Positions 1 through 6,015 of a stretch of DNA of 6,208 nt are shown piece after piece. A model generated the notes under the pieces. That model was not told the DNA's origin, did no database searches, and saw nothing but the letters and a program-made list of their open reading frames with translations. The position numbers were made by a program, and so were the translations under genes. Every line of letters starts with the position of its first letter. Within the stretch, counting starts at the first letter, position 1. This stretch comes from Desulfobacterales bacterium (GTDB lineage Bacteria; Desulfobacterota; Desulfobacteria; Desulfobacterales; JAUCGF01), in the NCBI GenBank assembly GCA_029940345.1, contig JAOZRC010000338.1, forward strand, positions 1 through 6,208, written 5' to 3'.

Positions 1-24
1 AGCAAAGGCCAGCGTAAACGCTAA
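1..24 (+). CDS. possible C-terminal end of an upstream gene (partial)
   Basis: Read in frame 1 the first 24 bases give SKGQRKR followed by TAA. This would be a short, very basic C-terminal tail of a gene that starts before the window. Such lysine/arginine-rich tails occur in RNA-binding proteins such as helicases and nucleases, but seven residues cannot identify a family. Frame 2 stays open to 57 and frame 3 stops at once, so frame 1 is only the more plausible choice. The repeat-rich spacer begins within about ten bases of this stop. Confidence 0.3.
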   Translation, partial: SKGQRKR

Positions 25-52
25 ACCTTCGGTTCAGCACTCCTTTAAAGTG

Positions 53-219
53 TTATAGTCATCGGATTTAGGTTTGTTCTGGCATGATTTTTGCCCCAAA
101 CCAATATGGATATATTATGCTATTCTGATAAACAATTTGTGCCATATTTTCCCCAAAACGGTTGTTTTGGTAGGGAGGCAATTTTTGTGCCAGAACAAAC
201 CAAAATCTGACAACTATAA
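53..219. repeat. 167-bp imperfect palindromic element, MITE-like
   Basis: Bases 53-84 are the reverse complement of 188-219 at 28 of 32 positions, and GGTTTGTTCTGGCA (71-84) matches perfectly. The pairing resumes inside: TTGCC (91-95) with GGCAA (177-181), ACCAA (100-104) with TTGGT (167-171), and ATATGG (104-109) with CCATAT (142-147). The whole unit could form a long cruciform or RNA hairpin. It has no coding capacity. This is typical of a non-autonomous palindromic repeat. Its flanks (32-49 on the left, 221-238 on the right) resemble consecutive parts of the right arm of the element at 2726-2865, so it may sit inside an older copy of that family. The class is inference because no transposase or target duplication is visible. 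Confidence 0.6.
91..118 (+). promoter_or_regulatory. possible sigma-70 promoter inside the palindromic element
   Basis: TTGCCC (91-96) and TATTAT (113-118) are separated by 16 bp and match the -35 and -10 consensus at 4/6 and 5/6. They lie in the AT-rich inner part of the palindrome, and a transcript from here would run into the 76-aa gene and purN. The local AT-richness makes chance matches likely, so this is tentative. Confidence 0.22.
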
Positions 220-228
220 GCGGAAAAT

Positions 229-241
229 GAAGGATGCCAAA
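229..241 (+). repeat. repeat-family end carrying the ribosome binding site of the 76-aa gene
   Basis: GAAGGATGCCAAA is identical to bases 2856-2868 upstream of csaA. Its core (GAAGGATGCC) is the reverse complement of GGCATCCTTC at 2726-2735 and 5939-5948. AAGGA (230-234) lies 9 nt before the TTG start at 244, a good Shine-Dalgarno placement. The preceding GCGGAAAAT also resembles GGGGCAAAAC before the csaA copy, which supports common descent rather than chance sharing of a ribosome binding site. Confidence 0.6.
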
Positions 242-243
242 AA

Positions 244-474
244 TTGATTGAAAAACTGATGAGTCAGATCAAAAAGAGATTTCCTGAAGTCAAACTGATA
301 AACATCATGGAAAGTTGTGAAGACCCTGAATCACCATGGTTCAGAGTCACCGTGCTGCAAGATGAGGACAGAGATATGGAATTAAGGGAGTTCGCTGGTG
401 ATATAGTAAACGATATTTTTATGGATTATGGATACCACATGTTGGTTATGCCCATTCGACAACGAGCGGCCTGA
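244..474 (+). CDS. hypothetical protein, 76 aa, soluble
   Basis: I do not recognise this protein. It starts at TTG with AAGGA 9 nt upstream. An internal ATG at 259 would give 71 aa but has no clear ribosome binding site. The sequence alternates a basic N-terminal helix (IEKLMSQIKKRF), strand-like VKLINIM, an acidic turn rich in E/D/S/P (residues 23-30), strand-like WFRVTVL, an acidic amphipathic helix (about 43-62) and a final strand YHMLVMPI. That is an alpha-beta-beta-alpha-beta order. There is no signal peptide, membrane segment or cysteine-pair motif. It ends 52 nt before purN on the same strand and is probably cotranscribed with it. Negative net charge and balanced composition support a real gene. 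A translation-related or regulatory role would be a guess. Confidence 0.6.
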   Translation: MIEKLMSQIKKRFPEVKLINIMESCEDPESPWFRVTVLQDEDRDMELREFAGDIVNDIFMDYGYHMLVMPIRQRAA

Positions 475-526
475 CAGGATGTTCAGCTTAAATTCAATCA
501 CTCTCAACCTCTAAAAAAGGAAAAAT

Positions 527-1366
527 ATGCCCGCCGAAAATAAAAAAATTCGTATCGGTGCATTGCTATCCGGAAGCGGATCAAATTTCAAGGCCATTGC
601 AGACGCTTGTGAATCCGGTCTGATTGATGGTAAAATTGTTTTTGCAGGTTCTGATCGACCGGAAGCTAAAGGGCTTAAGCTGGCTGAAGAGCGGTCTATT
701 CCGACTTTTTGCGTTGATTATGGTGCCAAAATCCGTCGCTTCAAACAAAATCCGGAGGCAATTAAGCTTCCGGATGATGCTGACATGACCGCTCTGATAC
801 GTAAAAGCGCTTCGCTTTTAAGCCACTATGATCCGGAGCAGGCGCGTTTTTTTTTGGCAACCCGTGTAGCTATTGAAGCTGATCTAGTTAGAGCGATCAA
901 ACCATATCCTTTTGACTTGCTTGTTTTAGCCGGTTTCATGCGCAATTTAACCCCCTATTTTATTGATCGAATTAACGTAACGCCCGGAAAACCGCGTATT
1001 ATGAATATCCATCCGGCGTTGCTTCCCGCTTTCCCCGGCACGGACGGCTATGGCGATACATTTCGGTATGGATGCAAGGTGGGCGGTTGTACGGTTCATT
1101 TTATCGATTATGGCGAAGATAGCGGACCGATCATAGCTCAGAAGGCATTCCCCATTTCAGAAAAGGATACGATTGAAACGATTCGTGCAAAAGGACTGAA
1201 ACTGGAATGGCAGCTTTATCCACAATGTGTTCAATTATTCGCTCAAAAACGCCTGGCAGTGGTCAATAAAAGCCATCGTTTGGGGGATGGCCAAATTAAA
1301 AACAGAGCCGTTGTTCAAATCCGGCCGGATGGAGAAAAAACTGATGAACCGAACCAAAATAAATAA
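527..1366 (+). CDS. purN: phosphoribosylglycinamide formyltransferase (GAR transformylase), long form
   Basis: This cytosolic enzyme transfers a formyl group from 10-formyl-tetrahydrofolate to GAR, the third step of purine synthesis. Visible motifs are the N-terminal phosphate loop SGSGSN (15-20), VLAGFMRNLTP (133-143), MNIHPALLPAFPG (159-171) and HFIDYGEDSGPII (191-203). The catalytic Asn160, His162 and Asp198 match E. coli Asn106, His108 and Asp144, including the 38-residue Asn-to-Asp spacing. At 279 aa it is much longer than the usual 190-215 aa. About 40 extra residues lie between the phosphate loop and the LAGFMR motif (about 64-122), with a few more before Asn160, and there is a polar C-terminal tail after about 245. 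AAGGA (517-521) lies 5 nt before the ATG. Its last 23 nt overlap asnS. A nine-T run (847-855) lies inside the insertion, but the frame stays open. Confidence 0.93.
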   Translation: MPAENKKIRIGALLSGSGSNFKAIADACESGLIDGKIVFAGSDRPEAKGLKLAEERSIPTFCVDYGAKIRRFKQNPEAIKLPDDADMTALIRKSASLLSHYDPEQARFFLATRVAIEADLVRAIKPYPFDLLVLAGFMRNLTPYFIDRINVTPGKPRIMNIHPALLPAFPGTDGYGDTFRYGCKVGGCTVHFIDYGEDSGPIIAQKAFPISEKDTIETIRAKGLKLEWQLYPQCVQLFAQKRLAVVNKSHRLGDGQIKNRAVVQIRPDGEKTDEPNQNK

Positions 1367-2726
1367 ACTGTTAAAAGCGAAATCGCCTAAAAATAAGGTA
1401 TTGCTAAAAGGCTGGGTCCGAACCCGTCGTGATTCCAAAGATTTTTCCTTTATGGAGATCAATGACGGATCGTGTCTTAAAAATATCCAAGTGATCGCCG
1501 ACAGTGAATTGGCCAATTATGAGGCGGTGAAAAAAGTGACTACGGGATCAGCCGTGGCAGTCACCGGCAGCCTGATCGAATCACCCGGACGGGGGCAAAA
1601 ATGGGAAATCAAAGCCCACAAAGTGGAAATTATCAGTATTGCACCGGATTCATTCCCTTTGCAAAAAAAGCGACATACGGACGAATTTTTAAGAACAATT
1701 GCCCATTTAAGACCGCGCACTAACAAATACGGCGCCGGTTTCCGCATTCGTTCCGAACTCAGTTTCGCGGTTCATCGTTTTTTTAAGGAAAAAGGGTTTA
1801 AATATATCCATTCACCCATTATTACCGGCTCGGACTGTGAAGGTGCTGGTGAACTTTTCAGAGTCACCACGCTTGACAACGGCCATCCGAAAGCGCAGGA
1901 CGGGCGGCACGACTATGCTGAAGATTTTTTCGGCGCTGAAACGTATCTGACCGTTTCCGGTCAACTGGCGGCTGAAATGTTTGCGTTAGCGTTGGGGGAT
2001 GTTTACACATTTGGCCCGACGTTTCGCGCTGAAAAATCGAACACGCGCAGACATGTTGCCGAATTTTGGATGGTTGAGCCGGAAATGGCCTTTTGCGACA
2101 TTTCTGGAAATATGGATTTGGGTGAAGAGATGATCAAATATCTGGTGGCCTCTGTTCTGGATGAATGCCCCGAGGATATTGAGCTTTTTGCCCGATTTGT
2201 AGATAAAAAATTGATGCGTGTGTTGGATAACATCGTTAAGTCCGATTTTGTCCGGATGACTTACACGGAAGCGATCGAAATTCTGCAAAAAGCAAGACGT
2301 AAATTTGAGTTCCCGGTGGAATTCGGAACAGATTTGCAAACTGAGCATGAACGTTTTCTTACGGAACATTATTTAAAAAAACCGGTGATCCTGATTAACT
2401 ATCCCAAAACCATTAAACCGTTTTACATGCGTTTAAACGATGACGACCGCACAGTTGCCGCGATGGATATTCTGACGCCGGGGATTGGTGAAATTATTGG
2501 CGGCAGCCAGCGCGAAGAGCGTCTTGATGTGCTTCAGGCGCGTATGCAGGCCACCGGGCTGGATCCGGAAAAACATTGGTGGTATCTTGATTCCCGCAGA
2601 TATGGCACCGCACCGCATAGCGGTTTCGGACTAGGCTTTGAACGCCTGCTGATGCTGGTGACAGGGATATCCAATATAAGGGACGTAATCCCTTTTCCAC
2701 GCACACCGGATAGTATCGAATTTTAG
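1344..2726 (+). CDS. asnS: asparaginyl-tRNA synthetase
   Basis: This class IIb synthetase activates Asn with ATP and charges tRNA-Asn in the cytoplasm. It has an N-terminal OB-fold anticodon-binding domain (about 18-105, with GWVRTRRDS) and then the catalytic core. Motif 1 region is SPIITGSDCEGAGELFRV (157-174). Motif 2 is FGPTFRAEKSNTRRHVAEFW (223-242) and motif 3 GFGLGFERL (427-435). APGIGEIIGGSQREERL-like residues (379-394) and the C-terminal RDVIPFPRTP follow the E. coli protein closely. The frame is open from ATG 1227, but ATG 1344 is preferred. GGAG (1331-1334) is 9 nt upstream, the OB fold then starts at the normal place, and 460 aa fits the family (466 in E. coli). The earlier part is purN read in another frame. 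Overlap with purN suggests translational coupling. Its TAG stop shares its last base with the palindrome that follows. Confidence 0.97.
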   Translation: MNRTKINKLLKAKSPKNKVLLKGWVRTRRDSKDFSFMEINDGSCLKNIQVIADSELANYEAVKKVTTGSAVAVTGSLIESPGRGQKWEIKAHKVEIISIAPDSFPLQKKRHTDEFLRTIAHLRPRTNKYGAGFRIRSELSFAVHRFFKEKGFKYIHSPIITGSDCEGAGELFRVTTLDNGHPKAQDGRHDYAEDFFGAETYLTVSGQLAAEMFALALGDVYTFGPTFRAEKSNTRRHVAEFWMVEPEMAFCDISGNMDLGEEMIKYLVASVLDECPEDIELFARFVDKKLMRVLDNIVKSDFVRMTYTEAIEILQKARRKFEFPVEFGTDLQTEHERFLTEHYLKKPVILINYPKTIKPFYMRLNDDDRTVAAMDILTPGIGEIIGGSQREERLDVLQARMQATGLDPEKHWWYLDSRRYGTAPHSGFGLGFERLLMLVTGISNIRDVIPFPRTPDSIEF

Positions 2727-2865
2727 GCATCCTTCATTTCCTGGTTTACAATTCGGAGGAGTGCTGAACTTACAGTTTGGCATTCGGTACCCGCTAATGC
2801 TAAACTGTAAGTTCAGCACGCCTTTGAAACGTGTAAACTGCTTTCGGGGCAAAACGAAGGATGCC
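2726..2865. repeat. 140-bp palindromic repeat element between asnS and csaA
   Basis: GGCATCCTTC (2726-2735) and GAAGGATGCC (2856-2865) are perfect terminal inverted repeats. Inside, GTTTACA (2744-2750) pairs with TGTAAAC (2832-2838). A central stem pairs 2761-2784 with 2796-2819: 24 bp with only one G-T pair, around an 11-nt loop (2785-2795). The unbroken part GTGCTGAACTTACAGTTT is matched over 18 bp. GGAGTGCTGAAC (2758-2769) recurs inverted at 32-43, so this is a repeat family. There is no coding capacity, no U-run after the stem and no obvious target duplication. As RNA it would be a very stable hairpin filling almost the whole intergenic gap. It could be a MITE-like or REP-like unit; the class is not settled by the sequence. 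Confidence 0.8.
2856..2865 (+). promoter_or_regulatory. csaA ribosome binding site inside the right arm of the palindrome
   Basis: AAGGA (2857-2861) lies 9 nt before the ATG at 2871. The ten bases GAAGGATGCC are exactly complementary to 2726-2735. In an asnS-csaA transcript the binding site could therefore be paired with the bases that begin at the asnS stop codon. Sequestration and release by asnS-translating ribosomes is inference. Confidence 0.5.
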
Positions 2866-2870
2866 AAATC

Positions 2871-3221
2871 ATGGAATCCAAAATGAAACCGATCACTTGG
2901 CAAGAATTTGAAAACGTGGAATTACGTGTGGGAACAATTATAGCAGTTGACGATTTTCCACAAGCGCGCAAACCGGCCTATATCATTAAAGTCGATTTTG
3001 GCCCGGATATCGGGATTAAAAAATCAAGCGCCCAGGTAACCGATCTTTATGGGAAAAACGATCTTATCGGCAAACAGATTATCGGTGTGGTGAATTTTCC
3101 TCCGAAGCAGATCGGACCGATGCGTTCGGAATTTCTTATTACCGGCTTTAACAGGGAAGATGGCGCGGTGGTGTTGGCTGTCCCGGAAAGAGAAGCGCCC
3201 AATGGCGCCAAACTTGCCTGA
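2871..3221 (+). CDS. csaA: CsaA-like tRNA-binding protein
   Basis: This 116-aa protein consists of a single tRNA-binding OB-fold domain of the CsaA/Trbp111 type, also found at the C terminus of some methionyl-tRNA synthetases. Members are homodimers that bind tRNA, and B. subtilis CsaA has been described as an export-related chaperone. Family hallmarks are all present: ELRVGTI (17-23), FPQARKPAY (29-37), IGIKKSSAQ (47-55), [20 protein letters not shown] (73-92) and the C-terminal PNGAKLA. There is no catalytic domain, so it is free-standing. The ATG at 2871 has AAGGA 9 nt upstream. ATG 2883 (MKPITWQEF, 112 aa) matches the family's usual N terminus as well and has a weaker GGA 7 nt upstream, so the exact start is open. 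It lies 144 nt after asnS with the palindrome between. No clear plus-strand terminator follows. Confidence 0.92.
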   Translation: MESKMKPITWQEFENVELRVGTIIAVDDFPQARKPAYIIKVDFGPDIGIKKSSAQVTDLYGKNDLIGKQIIGVVNFPPKQIGPMRSEFLITGFNREDGAVVLAVPEREAPNGAKLA

Positions 3222-3309
3222 ATGAATCTATCACCAACTATTTTATTGTTGACATATCAACAGCTTGACAATTTTCACAATTCTTGCCAATCATTTTTTA
3301 TATTTCTCC
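3222..3309. other. AT-rich spacer between convergent csaA and tRNA unit
   Basis: No gene is visible. A small inverted repeat TGTTGA-CATA-TCAACA lies at 3247-3262, without a following U-run, so it is a weak candidate for the csaA transcript end. Two perfect TTGACA hexamers (3249-3254 and 3265-3270) lack any -10 box at 16-18 bp. Confidence 0.3.
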
Positions 3310-3359
3310 AAAAACAAAAAAGGGCTACATTTTCACTACAATAGCGAAAACATAGCCCT
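3310..3359 (-). terminator. rho-independent terminator of the tRNA-His/tRNA-Arg unit
   Basis: AGGGCTA (3321-3327) pairs with TAGCCCT (3353-3359). After a 2x2 internal mismatch, TTTTC (3330-3334) pairs with GAAAA (3346-3350), leaving an 11-nt loop. Read on the minus strand the hairpin is followed directly by TTTTTGTTTTT (3320 down to 3310), a strong U-tract. On the plus strand the hairpin is followed by CTTAAAATTT, which is poor, so the signal serves the tRNAs, ending about 28 nt after the tRNA-Arg CCA. Confidence 0.85.
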
Positions 3360-3387
3360 CTTAAAATTTATAACCGATTGATTTTAT

Positions 3388-3465
<78 letters not shown>

Positions 3466-3477
3466 TTTTGTAAAAAA

Positions 3478-3554
3478 TGGGGTGAGTGAAGGGACTTGAA
3501 CCCTCGGCATCCAGGACCACAACCTAGCGCTCTACCAACTGAGCTACACCCACC
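3478..3554 (-). tRNA. tRNA-His (anticodon GTG)
   Basis: The minus-strand cloverleaf has acceptor GTGGGTG with CACTCAC, including one G-U pair. The D arm is GCTC/GAGC, the anticodon stem CTAGG/CCTGG with loop TTGTGGT, and the T arm GAGGG-TTCAAGT-CCCTT. The histidine-specific extra G at position -1 is encoded (complement of 3554) and faces discriminator C73 (3481), the main identity element for histidyl-tRNA synthetase. CCA is encoded at 3478-3480. It is the first gene of the two-tRNA unit. Confidence 0.96.
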
Positions 3555-3567
3555 ATATAATCCGTAT

Positions 3568-3596
3568 TTAATAGCAGTATAATAAATTGTTTTCAA
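3568..3596 (-). promoter_or_regulatory. promoter of the tRNA-His/tRNA-Arg unit
   Basis: On the minus strand TTGAAA (3596-3591, 5/6 to consensus) is followed after exactly 17 bp by TATTAA (3573-3568, 4/6). Transcription would start near 3561, only a few bases before the tRNA-His 5' end, as is usual for tRNA genes. An overlapping TATACT lies at shorter spacing and is less likely. Confidence 0.55.
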
Positions 3597-3630
3597 GTTC
3601 TTTTTTTGTTATCTGAAAAATAATTTGCTT

Positions 3631-3649
3631 TACAGGTTTTCGACCTGTA
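3631..3649. repeat. small perfect stem-loop upstream of the tRNA promoter
   Basis: TACAGGT (3631-3637) and ACCTGTA (3643-3649) form a 7-bp perfect stem around TTTCG. It lies in the divergent spacer between the tRNA promoter and the promoter proposed for the selB unit. A U-rich tract does not directly follow on either strand, so it is a weak terminator. An operator for a dimeric regulator is equally possible, and its function is unknown. Confidence 0.35.
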
Positions 3650-3683
3650 GGGGAGATATTTCATGTTATCTTGTTATTGATTA

Positions 3684-3712
3684 TTGACCCCTCTTGTCTT
3701 CTCATGTATGTT
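3684..3712 (+). promoter_or_regulatory. candidate promoter of the small membrane gene-selB unit
   Basis: TTGACC (3684-3689, 5/6) and TATGTT (3707-3712, 4/6) are spaced by 17 bp. They lie about 40 nt before the translation start of the small membrane gene. No other convincing pair was seen in the spacer between the divergent tRNA unit and this gene. Confidence 0.35.
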
Positions 3713-3759
3713 TTGTACAAATTAACAGCAATATCTTAATGAAGTGGTAGGTGTTTTTT

Positions 3760-3936
3760 GTGAATCGTTTTTATATTTTTCTAATCAGAGCTGTTTTGGG
3801 AGCTGGGTTTGCCGTTATGCTTTCCCGCTTTTTTTATCCTGATGCCACTCTTTTCTATGTTGTGGGTTTAGGCATCTTTTTGGTAGGGATGGCCTACCTG
3901 TTTGAATACATAAGAAAAAGGGATAATACCCCCTAA
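3760..3936 (+). CDS. small membrane protein, 58 aa, two predicted helices
   Basis: I do not recognise a named family. The protein has two hydrophobic segments, about residues 5-25 (FYIFLIRAVLGAGFAVMLSRF) interrupted by Arg10, and 31-50 (LFYVVGLGIFLVGMAYLFEY). A short FYPDAT loop lies between them and the tail is basic (RKRDNTP). The positive charges at both ends suggest both termini are cytoplasmic with the loop outside. GTG 3760 is chosen because AGGTG (3749-3753) lies 6 nt upstream. GTG 3751 (61 aa) is open too but lacks a good ribosome binding site. The stop TAA (3934-3936) overlaps AAAGGAG, the selB ribosome binding site, so the two genes are probably translationally coupled. A role in selenium metabolism cannot be claimed from position alone. 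Confidence 0.6.
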   Translation: MNRFYIFLIRAVLGAGFAVMLSRFFYPDATLFYVVGLGIFLVGMAYLFEYIRKRDNTP

Positions 3937-3951
3937 AGGAGCAATTGAACG

Positions 3952-5871
3952 GTGAAACAGATTATACTTGGCACTGCCGGCCATATCGATCATGGCAAAA
4001 CATCTTTGATCAAAGCCGTTACGGGTATTAACACAGACCGGTTGAAAGAAGAAAAAGAGCGCGGTATCACAATCGAACTGGGATTTGCCTCCATTGACCT
4101 TCCCAGTGGGCAGCATCTTAGCATCGTTGATGTGCCGGGACATGAAAAATTTGTGAAACACATGGTTGCCGGCGCCACTGGAATTGATATTGTGGTGATG
4201 GTGATTGCCGCCGATGAGGGAGTGATGCCCCAAACCCGGGAACATCTCGAAATTTGTACGCTTCTTGGAATAAAGCACGCTTTTGTCGTACTTACCAAAA
4301 TTGATATGGTTGATGAGGAATGGCTCGAACTGGTGCTGGATGATATCAACGGTTTTATCCAGGGCACTTTTTTGGAAAATAGCTATATTGTCACAGTATC
4401 TTCAACCACCGGTCAGGGAATTCCCGAATTTATTCAGATGCTTGATAAAATGTGCGCTCAGATTCCCAGTCGCCCGCCGTCTGCCTTTTTTCGGTTGCCG
4501 GTTGACCGTGTTTTTACGATGCACGGCTTCGGTACGGTTATTACCGGCAGTTTGATTTCAGGGAATGTGCGTGTCGGCGATTCGGTTATGTTGTATCCGT
4601 CTTTGATCAAATCCAAAGTTCGGGGCATTCAGGTTCACAATCAAAGTGTGGATACGGCTGAATCCGGCATGCGTACGGCTATCAATATGCAGGGGCTTGA
4701 AAAGACGGTTATTCAACGGGGTGATATTTTGGCGTCACCGGATTCTTTAAAACCAAGTTATATGCTTGATGTTGCGCTGCATTATCTTGAAAGCAACAAA
4801 AAGCCGCTTAAAAATCGTGCGCGGATCCGGTTTCATAGCGGTGCCAGCGAAATTTTGGGAAGATTGATTTTACTGGAAAGTGACGAATTGGCTTCGGGAG
4901 AAGATACAGTTGCGCAAATCCGGCTTGAAGCGCCCATAGCGGTGGTTAAGGATGATCATTTTGTTTTGAGAAGCTATTCTCCGGTGAGAACCATTGGTGG
5001 CGGACAGATATTAAATCCCATTCCCGGTAAACACAAACGCCATAGACCGGAGATTATCGAAAATTTGAAAGCGTTTGATCATCGTTCGCCTGAAGAAATC
5101 ATCGCCTATCATGTTAACCAAGCTGGTTTTCAAGGCGTGTCCATGGCTGACATCAAAATTATGGCTAACCTTTCAGATAAGCGCCTCCAAAGCACTCTCC
5201 AGGGATTGTTATCAAAAAGAATAATCATTCAGATTGATAAGGAACATAAAATATATATCCATGGAGACAGCCTGGAATTACTTAAAAAGCAGACATCCGC
5301 AAATTTGACTGCTTATCATAAAGCCAACCCATTGAAAAAAGGGATGCCCAAAGAGGAGTTGAAATCCAAGTTGCCATCCTACCTCCAAGCTAAACTTTTT
5401 AATCTGGTTTTTAATCAACTGATTAAATCCGAAACGATGATGCATGAGAAAGATACGGTGCGTATGGCAAGCCATAAAGTGTCATTAGGCATAGACCAGA
5501 CCGTATTGCGAAAAAAAATTTCGGAGCAGTACCGCAGCAGCCGATTGACGCCTCCATACTTTAAAGCGCTATGTAAAACCCTTGACGTCGAAATATCGCA
5601 AGCGAAAGATGTTTTGTTATTGCTCATCAATGATGGGCTATTGGTTAAAGCCAAAGAGGAGCTTTATTTTGATGCTGATGCACTTAATGACCTCAAAAAG
5701 CGACTGGTTCGTTTCCTGGAAACTGACGGAGAGATCACAACATCGCAGTTTAAAGAGATGACGGGTGCATCACGTAAGTATGTTATACCGTTAATTGAAT
5801 ATTTCGATTCCCAGAATGTTACGTTAAGGGTAGGGGATGTTCGCAAACTACGCGCGGGGCACTCAAACTAG
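3952..5871 (+). CDS. selB: selenocysteine-specific translation elongation factor SelB
   Basis: SelB is a GTPase that brings selenocysteyl-tRNA to UGA codons marked by a downstream SECIS hairpin. The GTPase domain is complete: G1 GHIDHGKT (10-17), G2 RGITIELGF (37-45, Thr40), G3 DVPGH (60-64), G4 TKID (115-118) and G5 near SSTTGQG (150-156). Beta-barrel domain II begins at [21 protein letters not shown] (184-204), and domain III ends near [10 protein letters not shown] (347-356). The C-terminal part is a series of winged helices for SECIS binding and ends with [13 protein letters not shown] and [12 protein letters not shown] (607-634), the usual SelB ending. At 639 aa it is full length (E. coli 614). 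The start is GTG with AGGAG (3937-3941) 10 nt upstream, overlapping the preceding stop. selA, selD and the tRNA-Sec gene are not in the window. An eight-A run near 5511-5518 leaves the frame intact. Confidence 0.97.
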   Translation: MKQIILGTAGHIDHGKTSLIKAVTGINTDRLKEEKERGITIELGFASIDLPSGQHLSIVDVPGHEKFVKHMVAGATGIDIVVMVIAADEGVMPQTREHLEICTLLGIKHAFVVLTKIDMVDEEWLELVLDDINGFIQGTFLENSYIVTVSSTTGQGIPEFIQMLDKMCAQIPSRPPSAFFRLPVDRVFTMHGFGTVITGSLISGNVRVGDSVMLYPSLIKSKVRGIQVHNQSVDTAESGMRTAINMQGLEKTVIQRGDILASPDSLKPSYMLDVALHYLESNKKPLKNRARIRFHSGASEILGRLILLESDELASGEDTVAQIRLEAPIAVVKDDHFVLRSYSPVRTIGGGQILNPIPGKHKRHRPEIIENLKAFDHRSPEEIIAYHVNQAGFQGVSMADIKIMANLSDKRLQSTLQGLLSKRIIIQIDKEHKIYIHGDSLELLKKQTSANLTAYHKANPLKKGMPKEELKSKLPSYLQAKLFNLVFNQLIKSETMMHEKDTVRMASHKVSLGIDQTVLRKKISEQYRSSRLTPPYFKALCKTLDVEISQAKDVLLLLINDGLLVKAKEELYFDADALNDLKKRLVRFLETDGEITTSQFKEMTGASRKYVIPLIEYFDSQNVTLRVGDVRKLRAGHSN

Positions 5872-5938
5872 ATGGCGTTTGCATATTTAAAATTCGCAGT
5901 CCGTTTAAAAAAACGACATGTTTAATATACCTTTGATT

Positions 5939-6007
5939 GGCATCCTTCACCAGTCAGTTCACACTTACAACAATATCCGTAGGAACGCTATATATAAAGT
6001 GTAAACT
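5939..6007. repeat. third copy of the repeat end with an inner inverted repeat
   Basis: GGCATCCTTC (5939-5948), preceded by TT, matches the family end at 2726 and, inverted, at 229 and 2856. Just inside, AGTTCACACTT (5956-5966) pairs with AAGTGTAAACT (5997-6007) at 10 of 11 positions. CAGTTCACAC resembles CAGTTTACAC in the inverted right arm of the 2726-2865 element. No matching GAAGGATGCC follows within the window, so this copy is degenerate, truncated or a diverged subtype. The central 24-bp stem of the asnS-csaA copy is missing. Confidence 0.5.
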
Positions 6008-6015
6008 ATAGACCT

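Noticed and set aside
53..219. CRISPR-like or riboswitch interpretation of the repeat region before the 76-aa gene.
   Set aside because: There are no direct repeats with spacers and no known riboswitch core. The structure is a simple long palindrome.
1227..1343. 39-residue N-terminal extension of AsnS from ATG 1227.
   Set aside because: It is purN read in another frame, lacks AsnRS similarity and has no ribosome binding site, whereas ATG 1344 has GGAG at 9 nt and gives the normal length.
1986..2369. Long minus-strand open frame (127 codons) within asnS, plus similar ones at 3868-4278 and 3990-4367 over selB.
   Set aside because: They are antisense shadows of strongly conserved genes, with no family features and no ribosome binding sites.
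3249..3270. Two perfect TTGACA -35 hexamers after csaA.
   Set aside because: No acceptable -10 box lies 16-18 bp downstream of either, and no plus-strand gene follows before the tRNA unit.
5911..5926. CGTTT-AAAA-AAACG as a selB terminator.
   Set aside because: The stem is only five mostly A-T pairs and is not followed by a U-run.
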